NCBI GenBank assembly: GCA_038200435.1
Contig: JBBPXY010000085.1
Coordinates: forward strand, 1-26,456
DNA: 26,456 nt
Reading direction: 5' to 3'
Origin: JBBPXY01 sp038200435
GTDB lineage: Bacteria > Actinomycetota > Thermoleophilia > Solirubrobacterales > Solirubrobacteraceae
The notes under the pieces are model-generated. The model was not told where the DNA came from. It searched no databases and saw only the letters and a program-made list of their open reading frames with translations. The translations under genes and the position numbers were made by a program. Shown one piece after another: positions 15,157 to 22,834 of the stretch (positions are counted from its first letter, which is position 1; each line of letters begins with the position of its first letter).

Positions 15157-16017
15157 GTGCTCAATCGACGACGCCCAGCCGCAACCGCCGTCGCCGCGGT
15201 GTCCGCTCGCTTCGGGCGCGATGTCGAGATCTGTCTGGAGCAGGTCGCGAGCATCGTTCGCGCGGCCCGCAGTCGCGGCGCCGAGCTTGTCGTCTTCCCG
15301 GAATCGACGCTCGGCGGATACGTCTACGAGCCCGCTGTGGAGGGAGCGCGCGTCAGCGTGGAGCCACCCCCCGCCCTGACGCGAGGCTATGTGCTCGAGC
15401 GGCTCGCGCACATAGCCGGGCCGACAGTGATCTGCGTGGGCTACACGGAAGCGGCCTCCGGTGGGCCGTACTCGAGTGCGGTCTGCTTGAACGGCGACGG
15501 GATCCTCGGCCATCACCGCAAGGTGCACGTGCCGCCGGGCGAGCGAGCGGCGTTCTCAGCGGGCGACGACTTCGAGGCTTTTGACACGCCAGTCGGCCGG
15601 ATGGGGATGCTCGTCTGCTACGACAAGGTCTTCCCCGAGGCGGCGCGTCGCCTGACGCTCGACGGCGCCGAGATCATCGCCTCACTCGCCGCGTGGCCCG
15701 TCTGCCGGCTCCATCCCTCCAGCCGGGTGCGGCGCGACCGCGAGGTCCAGCACTTCAACCTCCTCGACCAGGCACGGGCGGTGGAGAACCAGGTGGTGTG
15801 GGTCTCGGCCAACCAGTGCGGCCGGCTCGGGCGGCTGCGCTTCCCCGGCCAGGCGAAGGTGGTCTGCCCCGACGGCCGCGTGCTTGCCGGCACCGGGTCG
15901 CGGAGCGGGCTCGCGCTCGCCCGGATCGACGCGCGGGACGCCGTCCGCGGCGCCCGCCTCGAGCTCTCCCATCTCGCCGACCGCCGCCCTCCGGCGTACG
16001 CGGCGGCCATCGCCTGA
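15157..16017 (+). CDS. Nitrilase-superfamily carbon-nitrogen hydrolase
   Basis: The product has 286 residues. The GTG at 15157 is chosen because the open frame upstream runs through repeat copy A. The catalytic triad of the family is visible: Glu49 in VVFPESTLGGY, Lys122 in HHRKVHVPPGE and Cys154 in LVCYDKVFPE. AVENQVVWVSANQCG follows, as in aliphatic and aryl nitrilases and in amidases of this superfamily. It hydrolyses a C-N bond through a thioimidate/thioester at Cys154 and releases ammonia; whether a nitrile or an amide is cut is not certain. Its stop codon overlaps the ATG of the asparagine-synthetase gene (TGATG at 16015-16019), so the two are probably translationally coupled. Confidence 0.87.
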   Translation: MLNRRRPAATAVAAVSARFGRDVEICLEQVASIVRAARSRGAELVVFPESTLGGYVYEPAVEGARVSVEPPPALTRGYVLERLAHIAGPTVICVGYTEAASGGPYSSAVCLNGDGILGHHRKVHVPPGERAAFSAGDDFEAFDTPVGRMGMLVCYDKVFPEAARRLTLDGAEIIASLAAWPVCRLHPSSRVRRDREVQHFNLLDQARAVENQVVWVSANQCGRLGRLRFPGQAKVVCPDGRVLAGTGSRSGLALARIDARDAVRGARLELSHLADRRPPAYAAAIA

Positions 16018-17517
16018 TGTGTGGCATCGCCGGAGGCCCGAACGCGGTGCATCGCGGCGAGGCGCAGCGCATGCTCGACCGCCTCGCCCACCGGGGCCCA
16101 GACGACGAAGGAGAGGTCACCTGCGCGGGTGGCTGGCTCGGCCACCGCCGCCTCTCGATCGTCGATGTCGACGGAGGCCGCCAGCCACTCTCCACCGCGA
16201 CCGCCGAGCGCTGGCTGGTGGGCAACGGCGAGATCTACAACCACGAGGAGGTGCACGCCGACCTCGGCGGGCGCGTCTACGCGACGCGTTCCGACAACGA
16301 GGTTGCCCTGCACCTGCTCGACACACGGGGGCCGAGCGCGCTCGGTGAGCTCGAAGGCATGTTTGCCGTGCTCTGCGCCGGCGCGGACGGATCGTTCGTG
16401 GCCGCCCGCGATCCCGTCGGCATCAAGCCGCTCTACTGGGCCGAGGGCGAGGACGGCATGCGGTTCGCTTCCGAGATGCACGCGTTCGACCCGGAGCTGA
16501 TGCCGCGCGTCGAGGCCTTCCCTCCCGGGTGCTACTGGACCCCCGCAGGGGGGCTGGTGCGGTTCGCCGATGCCGTGCCGCGCGTTCCTGTCCCGGCCCG
16601 CGCCGAGCACGACCCGACGACTCAGGATCTCATCGACATCCGCGAGGTCATCGCCGACTCCGTGCGCCGCCAGATGATGGGCGATGTGCCCGTCGGCGTC
16701 TTCCTCTCCGGCGGCCTCGACTCGACGCTGATAGCGGCCATCGCCGCCCGCCACCTCGCCGAGAGCGGCGAGCGGCTGCCGACCTTCGCGGTCGGCCTCG
16801 AGGGCAGCCCCGATCTTCTCGCCGCGCGGCAAGCGGCCGACTACCTGGGCACCGATCACTACGAGCGGATCTACGACGCGGAGGACGCCATCGCGGCCGT
16901 GGCCCCGGTCGTGCGGGCGATCGAGCACTTCGACCCCTCTTTGGTGCGCAGCGCTGTGCCGAACTACCTCTTGGCCGAGATGACCGCTCGCCACGTGAAG
17001 GTGGTGCTGACGGGCGAGGGCGCAGACGAGCTCTTCGCGGGCTACTCCTACCTGCGCGATCGCCGACGCGGGAGAGCTGCACACAGAGCTCGTGCGGACG
17101 GTGCGCGGCTTGCACGACCTGAACCTGCAGCGCTGCGACCGCGTCACGATGGCCCACGGGCTCGAGGCGCGCGTGCCGTTCCTCGACCGTCAGGTGATCG
17201 CGTTCTCGCTCGGTCTTCCCGCGGCGTGGAAGCAGAACGGCCCGGCGAAGAAGATGCTGCGGGACGCGTTCTCGGGCTGGCTACCCGACGAGCTGCTGTG
17301 GCGCGAGAAGTCGCAGTTCGGCGACGGCAGCGGAGCGGCGTCGGTGCTGACGCGAGCGGTCGAGGAGACCGTCTCGGAAGAGGAGCTCTGGCAGGAGGCC
17401 GGAGTAGTAGATCCGCCGCTGCGAACGCGAGAGGAGCTTGCGTACTACCGCATCTTCGCTCAACACCTGGGCGGGGTGCGGGCGGAGCGCACGGTGAGTA
17501 GGTTTGCCACGGCCTGA
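16017..17517 (+). pseudogene. asnB: Asparagine synthetase (glutamine-hydrolysing), frameshifted
   Basis: The ATG at 16017 gives MCGIAGG, so Cys2 becomes the glutaminase nucleophile after Met removal. HRGPDDEG, HRRLSIVD, NGEIYNH and RDPVGIKPLY complete the class II amidotransferase domain (about 1-190). The synthetase domain has the PP-loop SGGLDST and GEGADELFAGYSYLRD. Near 17058-17061 the frame breaks: the product continues one frame over as IADAGELHTELVRTVRG and then DRVTMAHGLEARVPFLD, KSQFGDG and on to a TGA at 17515. The expected gene has two more bases here (or one fewer), giving about 500 residues. All motifs on both sides are intact, so this is either a recent inactivation or a base-calling error. 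ATP-dependent transfer of amide nitrogen to aspartate, or to a related acid, is the family function. Confidence 0.88.
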
Positions 17518-17615
17518 GTGGACAGTGGACAGTGGACAGTCATGAGGGTCGGACCTTCGCCCTGTCCACTGTGAGCCCGGCGAAGCCGGCGCACTGTCCA
17601 CTGTCCACTATCCAC
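17518..17615. repeat. Heptamer hairpin element, copy B, filling a convergent intergenic space
   Basis: Three perfect GTGGACA heptamers (17518-17538) face TGTCCAC, TGTCCAC and TATCCAC (17595-17615). The 23-base arms 17518-17540 and 17593-17615 pair at 22 positions around a 52-base interior containing CCGGC-GAA-GCCGG. The element begins on the base after the asnB stop and runs up to the alcohol dehydrogenase stop codon, whose first base overlaps the last heptamer. The hairpin could end transcription of both genes. It shares 47 identical bases with copy A. Confidence 0.9.
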
Positions 17616-18739
17616 TAGAGGAGCACCACCTGCCGCACCGCCGCCCCGGCAGCCAGCCGATCAAACCCCTCGTTCAGCTCCTCCAACCCCAACCGGTGCG
17701 TGATGAGCCTCTCCACCGGTAGCCGTCCGGCGCGATGCAGGCCGATCAGCCGCGGGATGTCGCGGTCGGGCACGCAGGAGCCGAGGTAGGAACCGCGCAG
17801 CGTGCGCTCCTCGGCAACGAGCGACACCGCCGGGATCGAGAGCATCCGGTCGGGATGCGGCAGCCCGACGGTGACCGTGCTGCCGCCCCGCCGCGTGGCC
17901 GCATAGGCCTCCGCCAGGACGTTCTCGCTGCCGACGGTCTCGATCGCATGATCCGGGCCGCCGTCGGTCGCTGCGCGCACGCCGGCGACAGTGTCCTCCC
18001 CCGCGAGCATGGTGTGAGTCGCGCCGAGGGTCCTCGCTAACGCGACCTTCTCCGGAACGCGATCGATCGCGACCACGGGGTCGGCGCCAGCGGCGACGGC
18101 GCCGAGCACGGCGGCCAGGCCGACTCCGCCCAGGCCGAACACGGCAACGCTCTCCCCCAGCTTCACGCCGGAGGTGTTGACGACGGCGCCAACGCCGGTG
18201 AGCACCGCGCAGCCGAAGAGCGCCGCAACCTCCCAGGGCAGCTCGCGGTCGACGCGAACGGCGGAGTGCGCCGAGACGACGATCTCCTCGGCGAAGGCCG
18301 AGACACCGAGGTGGTGATGGAGCTCCTCGCCGGGCTGTCCGCCCCAGCGCCGGGCTCCCGAGAGCAGTCGCCCGGCGGCGTTGGCCGCGGCGCCCGGCTC
18401 GCACAGCGCCGGGCGACCGACCTGGCACGGGGCGCAGCGCCCGCACGCCGGGACGAAGGCGAGGACGACGTGGTCGCCGGGCTCGAACGCCCCGGCGCCC
18501 TCCCCCACCTCGAGCACCTCGCCGGCAGCCTCGTGGCCCATCACCATCGGCATCACCCGGGGCCGTGACCCGTCGATGACCGAGAGGTCGGAGTGGCACA
18601 GGCCCGCGGCGTGCACCCGCACGCGCAGCTCGCCGTGACCGGTCGGCGCGAGCTCGAGGTCGACGAGCTCGAGCGGGCGCGAGTCCGCGTAGGGCGCGGG
18701 CAGGCCCATCTCCCGCAGGACGGCTCCGCGAACGCTCAC
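17615..18739 (-). CDS. Zinc-dependent alcohol dehydrogenase, class III-like
   Basis: The product has 374 residues from a GTG at 18739 that overlaps the thioesterase stop by four bases (GTGA). The open frame continues upstream, but that part is antisense or overlapping noise. GLCHSDLSVIDG supplies the first catalytic-zinc Cys, GHEAAGEVLEVGEG the His-Glu, and FGCAVLTGVGAVVNT the second Cys. CGRCAPCQVGRPALC carries the four structural-zinc cysteines, and VFGLGGVGLAAVLGA binds NAD. The FGC...TGxGAVVNT block and length match the class III / formaldehyde-dehydrogenase-like branch, including mycothiol-dependent enzymes. The substrate is not fixed by sequence. It is the last gene of a three-gene coupled operon. 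Confidence 0.9.
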   Translation of the reverse strand: MSVRGAVLREMGLPAPYADSRPLELVDLELAPTGHGELRVRVHAAGLCHSDLSVIDGSRPRVMPMVMGHEAAGEVLEVGEGAGAFEPGDHVVLAFVPACGRCAPCQVGRPALCEPGAAANAAGRLLSGARRWGGQPGEELHHHLGVSAFAEEIVVSAHSAVRVDRELPWEVAALFGCAVLTGVGAVVNTSGVKLGESVAVFGLGGVGLAAVLGAVAAGADPVVAIDRVPEKVALARTLGATHTMLAGEDTVAGVRAATDGGPDHAIETVGSENVLAEAYAATRRGGSTVTVGLPHPDRMLSIPAVSLVAEERTLRGSYLGSCVPDRDIPRLIGLHRAGRLPVERLITHRLGLEELNEGFDRLAAGAAVRQVVLL

Positions 18740-19152
18740 GACAGGCGCTCCAGCGCAGTCCTCAGCCGTTCGGGTAACTCGGCCGGGCGCCGCTGCTCGC
18801 GGTCGACGAACACGTGCACGAACCAACCCGTCGCCGCCGGCTCGTCCTCCTTCGGCTTGAACAGCCCGATCTCGTAGCGCACGCTCGTGCGCCCGAGCTT
18901 GCCGACCCGCAGGCCGGCCTCGACGGTGGAGGGGAAGGAGATCGCCGCGTGGTAGGCGCAGTGCGACTCGGCGCACAGCCCGATCACCTCACCCGCATGG
19001 ATGTCGAGTCCGCCCTCGACGATCAGGTACTGGTTGATGACCGTGTCGAAGTACCCGTAGTACTCGACGTTGTTGACGTGGCCGTAGACGTCGTTGTCGT
19101 TCCACCGCGTTGGGATCTCGAGACGGTGGGGGTAGTCGGCGCGCGCGGTCAA
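18736..19152 (-). CDS. Acyl-CoA thioesterase, hot-dog fold (4HBT)
   Basis: The product has 138 residues from a TTG at 19152, the only start that keeps the N-terminal strand. TTG overlaps the upstream TGA stop, so translation is probably coupled. IPTRWNDNDVYGHVNNVEYYGYFDTV is the 4HBT signature with the catalytic Asp, as in FadM/YbgC-type thioesterases. SVRYEIGLFKPKEDEPAATGWFVHVFVDRE is the central sheet. It hydrolyses acyl-CoA thioesters in the cytoplasm. It lies between the kinase-like gene and the alcohol dehydrogenase in one operon. Confidence 0.9.
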   Translation of the reverse strand: MTARADYPHRLEIPTRWNDNDVYGHVNNVEYYGYFDTVINQYLIVEGGLDIHAGEVIGLCAESHCAYHAAISFPSTVEAGLRVGKLGRTSVRYEIGLFKPKEDEPAATGWFVHVFVDREQRRPAELPERLRTALERLS

Positions 19153-19787
19153 TCGTCTTGCGGGGGCGGGCGGAAGATGATGCGCTTGACCTCCGAGACC
19201 GTCCCTCCGCCCAGGCGCAGCGCGGTCTGGAAGCCTTCGGCGCCGAGGTCGCCGGCGTCGAGCTCCTTCCGCAGTGCATTGAGCGCGGCTCGCGACTCCT
19301 CGGGCACGTCGTCGCGCGCCGTCTCGAGCAACATGATGTGGCGTGGGCGCTTATGGGCGGCGGCCATGCGCACGTAGGGCTCGCGCTCGGCGGCGTCAAG
19401 GCCTTCAGCGACGAGCACGACGGTCTCGCCCGAATCGACGCGTTTGCTGGCCGCCGCGTGGAGGAGGTCGGCGCCGCGGGCTTCCATCTGGTCGGGCTCG
19501 ACGCGGCCCGCGAGCAGGCCGCGCACCTTGGCGAGCGAGAGCACGGCGCCGCGCTCCTGAATCACCCGGGTTACGAACGCATCACGGGCCGTGGCCGAGG
19601 CGGAGACGATGACGAGCAGACTCCCCGGCGAGTAGCGCAGGCGGTCCGAGGGCTGCAGGATACGGCAGCGTGTCGAGATGTCCGCCGGGCGCGCCGGGGC
19701 CCCATCGCGGCGGGGGCGGTCCGATGACCATCCGAGCCGTTCGTCGTCGGAGATCTTGACGCTGCGCGAAGAGGGCGGAGTTGACAT
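19149..19787 (-). CDS. Degenerate P-loop (polynucleotide-kinase/zeta-toxin-like) protein
   Basis: The product has 212 residues from the ATG at 19787. After a polar N-terminus of about 50 residues, YSPGSLLVIVSASATARDAF stands where AAA/PNKP-type kinases read SLLVLVGxxGxGKSTF. The strand and helix are kept, but the glycines, the Lys and the Ser/Thr of the Walker A loop are gone (residues 61-70). Downstream, GAVLSLAKVRGLL echoes VLSSDxCRxLV of those kinases, ETVVLVAEGLDAAEREPYVRMAA echoes the VVDATN...R strand-helix, and GFQTALRLGGGTVSEVKRIIF the C-terminus. I read it as a pseudo-kinase derived from that family; this is inference from remembered motifs. It is the first gene of the operon with the thioesterase and dehydrogenase. 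Confidence 0.6.
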   Translation of the reverse strand: MSTPPSSRSVKISDDERLGWSSDRPRRDGAPARPADISTRCRILQPSDRLRYSPGSLLVIVSASATARDAFVTRVIQERGAVLSLAKVRGLLAGRVEPDQMEARGADLLHAAASKRVDSGETVVLVAEGLDAAEREPYVRMAAAHKRPRHIMLLETARDDVPEESRAALNALRKELDAGDLGAEGFQTALRLGGGTVSEVKRIIFRPPPQDD

Positions 19788-19839
19788 CCCCCTATGGTGG
19801 CAGGCGTCCGTCCGGGCACCGCTTGCGTAGTCTCGGGAG

Positions 19840-20280
19840 ATGCGCAGACTGCTCGCCGCCAACGTGATCCTGGCCGTTCTGCTCGGCCTCCACGTCGCCG
19901 ACCACGGCCTGCGCCAGCATGCGGGACCGACAGGCGTGGCCGCCGGTCCGGCCTTGCTCGACGCCATCGCGATCCTCGGCTCACTGGTGCTCACCGCACG
20001 GCATTCTTCGCACGCACCTCTGGTGGCGCTCGTCGTAGGCGCCGGCACCGCGCTCGGGTTCGCGGCGGTGCACATGACTCCGCACTGGAGCGCGTTCAGC
20101 GACTCCTACTTCGACCGGCCGGTCGACGCACTCTCGTGGGCGAACATGCTCACGAACGTCGCCGCTGCCGTCCTACTGGCCCTGGCGGCGGTTCAGGCCA
20201 GAGCCGCGGCAGCAGCGCGGCCCGCGACCCTCCCTGAGAAGATGCAGCCCCCGAGGAAGGTCCCTTCGAGCGCGCGGTAG
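19840..20280 (+). CDS. Small four-helix membrane protein of unknown function
   Basis: The product has 146 residues from the ATG at 19840. Four hydrophobic segments can be seen: about 4-20 (LLAANVILAVLLGLHVA), 38-54 (ALLDAIAILGSLVLTA), 60-79 (LVALVVGAGTALGFAAVHM) and 101-120 (MLTNVAAAVLLALAAVQA). Polar features between them are HVADHGLRQHAG and HMTPHWSAFSDSYFDRPVD, with several histidines. The last 30 residues are polar and are encoded within the end of the convergent flavin dehydrogenase (88-base overlap). I do not recognise the family. Confidence 0.62.
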   Translation: MRRLLAANVILAVLLGLHVADHGLRQHAGPTGVAAGPALLDAIAILGSLVLTARHSSHAPLVALVVGAGTALGFAAVHMTPHWSAFSDSYFDRPVDALSWANMLTNVAAAVLLALAAVQARAAAAARPATLPEKMQPPRKVPSSAR

Positions 20281-21851
20281 CCGTGCACGCCGCCGCCGCC
20301 GAACCCGGCGACCTCACCGGCCGCGTAGACGCCCCGTAGTGGATCCCCACCCGGCTGGAGCACCCGACCCGAAAGGTCGGTCTCGACGCCGCCGAGCGTC
20401 TTGCGGCTGAGGATGGAGAGCTTCACGGCGATCAAGGGCCCCGCTTCGGGATCGAGCAACCGGTGCGGCTTGGCCACCCGCACGATGCGGTCCGCGACGT
20501 AGCGCCGGGCCTGCGCGATGGCGGCGATCTGCGAGTCCTTGCCGAGCCCCGAAGTGACCTGGCGATCGCGCGAGACGATCTCCTCCTCGATGACCGCGGG
20601 GTCGAGCTGCGGCTTGCCGCCGGTGAGCTCGTTCATGCGGCGGACGAGGTCTCCCACGTTGTCGGCCTGGATGAAGTCGGGGCAGCCCTTGGCGAACTCC
20701 TCCACCGAGTTCGCCGTGCCCGGCATGGCGCGCTTCAGCAGCAGCGGAATGTCCTTGTTCGTGAGATCGGGGTTCTGCTCGGAGCCGGAGAGGGCGAACT
20801 CGGTGGAGATGATCTTCTGGTTGAGCACGAACCACGAGTGCTGGTGTCCGGCCTTGGCGACGTGCTCGACGGCGCCTAGCGCGTCGAAGCCGGGGAAGAG
20901 CGGCACCGGGAAGCGCCTGCCGTTGGCATCTAGCCACAGCGGCGAGGGGCCGGACAGGATCCGGATGCCGTGCGAGCTCCACACCGGGTCGTGGTTGGTC
21001 ACGCCCTCCGGGTAGTTCCACATGCGGTCTGCGCCGATGATGCGACCGCCGGCGCGGTCGACGACTCCGATCATCCGCCCGTCGACGTGATCGGGCACTC
21101 CCGAGAGCATGTGCTTGGGCGGCGTGCCGCCGCGCTCGGGCCAGTTGCGGCGGATGAGCTCGTGGTTGCCGCCGATGCCGCCGGAGGTGACGATCACGGC
21201 CTGGGCGTTCAGCGAGAAGTCGCCGGTTGACTCGCGCGAGCTCTTCGCCGCTCTCTGCACGGTGCTGGCCTCGAGGATCTCCCCGGTGACGCCGTCGACG
21301 GCTCCGGAGTTGGTGCTCAGTCCTGAGACGCGGTGGCGGAAGCGCAACTCGACGAGGCCCTGGCGCTCGGCCTCGCGCACGCGTCTGACAAACGGGGCGA
21401 TGATGCCCGGGCCCGTCCCCCACGTGATGTGGAAGCGCGGGACCGAGTTGCCGTGCCCGATGGCGCCGTAGCCGCCGCGCTCTGCCCATTGCACGACCGG
21501 CAGCCAGCGCACGCCCTGGGCGTGCAGCCACGAACGCTTCTCCCCGGCGGCGAAGTCGACGTAGGCCTCCGCCCACTTGCGCGGCCATTCGTCCTCGGGA
21601 CGGTCGAAGGCGGCCGAGCCCATCCAGTCCTGCAGCGCGAGGTCCCGCGAGTCCTTGACGCGCAGGCGCCGCTGCTCGGGGGAGTCGACGAGAAACAGCC
21701 CGCCGAAGCTCCAGAACGCCTGCCCGCCCAGCGCCTGCTCGGGTTCTTGATCGAGCAGGACGACCTTGCGGCCCGCCTGGGCGAGCTCTGCGGTCGCGAC
21801 CAGCCCGGCAAGGCCGGCGCCGACCACGATGACGTCAGCGTCGTGTGCCAC
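20193..21851 (-). CDS. FAD-binding dehydrogenase (COG3573 / ketosteroid-dehydrogenase-like)
   Basis: The product has 552 residues from a GTG at 21851 with no clear ribosome-binding site. DVIVVGAGLAGLVATAELAQAG and VVLLDQEPEQALGGQAFWSFGG form the N-terminal FAD site. Internal VIVTSGGIGGNHELIRRNWP and the C-terminal GVYAAGEVAGFGGGGVHGYRALEGTFLGGCIFSGRVAG complete it. The arrangement is that of the flavoprotein family including fumarate reductases and 3-ketosteroid dehydrogenases; the ALGGQAFWSFGGLF and EDEWPRKWAEAYVDFA blocks fit the uncharacterised COG3573 subgroup. It acts in the cytoplasm on an unknown substrate. The C-terminal codons overlap the small membrane protein gene. Confidence 0.88.
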   Translation of the reverse strand: MAHDADVIVVGAGLAGLVATAELAQAGRKVVLLDQEPEQALGGQAFWSFGGLFLVDSPEQRRLRVKDSRDLALQDWMGSAAFDRPEDEWPRKWAEAYVDFAAGEKRSWLHAQGVRWLPVVQWAERGGYGAIGHGNSVPRFHITWGTGPGIIAPFVRRVREAERQGLVELRFRHRVSGLSTNSGAVDGVTGEILEASTVQRAAKSSRESTGDFSLNAQAVIVTSGGIGGNHELIRRNWPERGGTPPKHMLSGVPDHVDGRMIGVVDRAGGRIIGADRMWNYPEGVTNHDPVWSSHGIRILSGPSPLWLDANGRRFPVPLFPGFDALGAVEHVAKAGHQHSWFVLNQKIISTEFALSGSEQNPDLTNKDIPLLLKRAMPGTANSVEEFAKGCPDFIQADNVGDLVRRMNELTGGKPQLDPAVIEEEIVSRDRQVTSGLGKDSQIAAIAQARRYVADRIVRVAKPHRLLDPEAGPLIAVKLSILSRKTLGGVETDLSGRVLQPGGDPLRGVYAAGEVAGFGGGGVHGYRALEGTFLGGCIFSGRVAGRAAAAALA

Positions 21852-21902
21852 GCGGTGTGTTGTATCGGATGGGCGCGGGGGGCGAGGATCCCTTCCGTGG
21901 AA

Positions 21903-21938
21903 CCTAGTAGCCCCTATGGGGGTTACAGGCCTTCACTC
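21903..21938 (+). repeat. Left 36-bp direct repeat of the nuclease cassette
   Basis: It is identical at 32 of 36 positions to 22830-22865 in the same orientation. It ends two bases before the ATG at 21940. Its centre is an imperfect palindrome (GTAGCCCC / GGGGTTAC around TATG), so it could also serve as an operator or leader hairpin for the gene. Confidence 0.88.
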
Positions 21939-21939
21939 G

Positions 21940-21993
21940 ATGTCGTCAGACCCATGGGAGCTCGCCGCGCGGCAGCACGGGGTCATTGCCCGG
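21940..21993 (+). other. Out-of-frame first 18 codons of the DUF559 gene
   Basis: ATG at 21940 reads MSSDPWELAARQHGVIAR, the usual N-terminus of AbiEi/DUF559 proteins, and should run on into RQLLELGF. One extra G in the GGG at 21992-21994 puts the rest one frame over. Confidence 0.7.
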
Positions 21994-22834
21994 GCGCCAG
22001 TTACTCGAACTCGGCTTCACGTCGAAAGCGATCGTCCATCGGATTTCCTCCGGGCGCCTGCATCCCGTGCGCCGCGGCGTCTATGCAGTTCGGCGCCCGG
22101 ACCTGACCGCGCACGGCCGTTGGATGGCTGCCGTACTCGCGTGCGGACCGATGGCCTTCCTCAGCCATCTGACTGCCGGCTCACTTTGGACCATTCTCTC
22201 CTTCCTGGAGCTGGACTGCCTGCACGTTTCCGTCCCCGCTCACATCATCAAACGACCTCCTGGCATCACCGTTCACCGTCGGCGATCAGTCGAGCAGTTG
22301 ACGATCACCCATCGCTACGGCATCCCCGTCACTGATCCGGTAACGACCCTCATCGACCTCGCAACGCTGCTCTCGCCGCGCCAGCTTGAAACTGCGATCA
22401 ATGAAGCGGACAAGCGCGGCCTCGTGTCACCTGAGCAGCTTCGTTTAGCCTCAGGGGAAGCTTTCGGCCGGCCCGGCGTCCGCTCGTTGAGGACGGTGCT
22501 CGACCGTCACACGTTCCGGTTGACTGACTCGGAACTCGAGCGCTACTTCCTGCCGATCAGCCGAGCTGCCGGCCTGCCGGCGCCCGAGACTGGGCGCCTG
22601 CTGAACGGATTCAAGGTGGACTTCTTCTGGCCCGACCAGGGCCTAGTGGTCGAAACCGATGGCCTGCGGTATCACCGCACGCCCGCCGCGCAGGTGCGTG
22701 ATCGGCTGCGCGACCAGACTCACACGGCCGCCGGTCTGACGCCGCTGCGCTTCACCCACGCGCAAGTCGCTCATCAACCGCGTTATGTGCAGACCACGCT
22801 CGCCCTAGTCGCTCAGCGTCTGCGTGAAGCCTAG
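21986..22834 (+). CDS. AbiEi-like winged-helix / DUF559 (Vsr-like) endonuclease protein
   Basis: This is the main frame, 282 residues from a TTG at 21986; the original start is probably the ATG at 21940, cut off by one extra G. Residues about 3-60 (RQLLELGFTSKAIVHRI, GRLHPVRRGVYAV) form the winged helix of AbiEi-type antitoxins. A middle region follows (AFLSHLTAGSLWTIL, YGIPVTDPVTTLIDLATLL). The C-terminal domain, FKVDFFWPDQGLVVETDGLRYH and DRLRDQTHTAAGLTPLRFTHAQV, is DUF559, a Vsr/PD-(D/E)xK-like nuclease fold; Asp in KVDF and Glu-x-Asp in VETDG are likely metal ligands. No AbiEii toxin gene is adjacent, so it is not a standard toxin-antitoxin pair. By eye the gene is less GC-rich than its neighbours. 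It sits exactly between two 36-bp direct repeats. Confidence 0.85.
   Translation: MPGRQLLELGFTSKAIVHRISSGRLHPVRRGVYAVRRPDLTAHGRWMAAVLACGPMAFLSHLTAGSLWTILSFLELDCLHVSVPAHIIKRPPGITVHRRRSVEQLTITHRYGIPVTDPVTTLIDLATLLSPRQLETAINEADKRGLVSPEQLRLASGEAFGRPGVRSLRTVLDRHTFRLTDSELERYFLPISRAAGLPAPETGRLLNGFKVDFFWPDQGLVVETDGLRYHRTPAAQVRDRLRDQTHTAAGLTPLRFTHAQVAHQPRYVQTTLALVAQRLREA

Noticed and set aside
17092..17517. Independent 141-residue protein
   Set aside because: It is the C-terminal part of asparagine synthetase after a frameshift; it begins mid-domain and lacks its own ribosome-binding site.
21986..22834. Type IV AbiE toxin-antitoxin system
   Set aside because: Only the AbiEi-like helix is present, fused to a nuclease domain; no AbiEii nucleotidyltransferase gene is adjacent.
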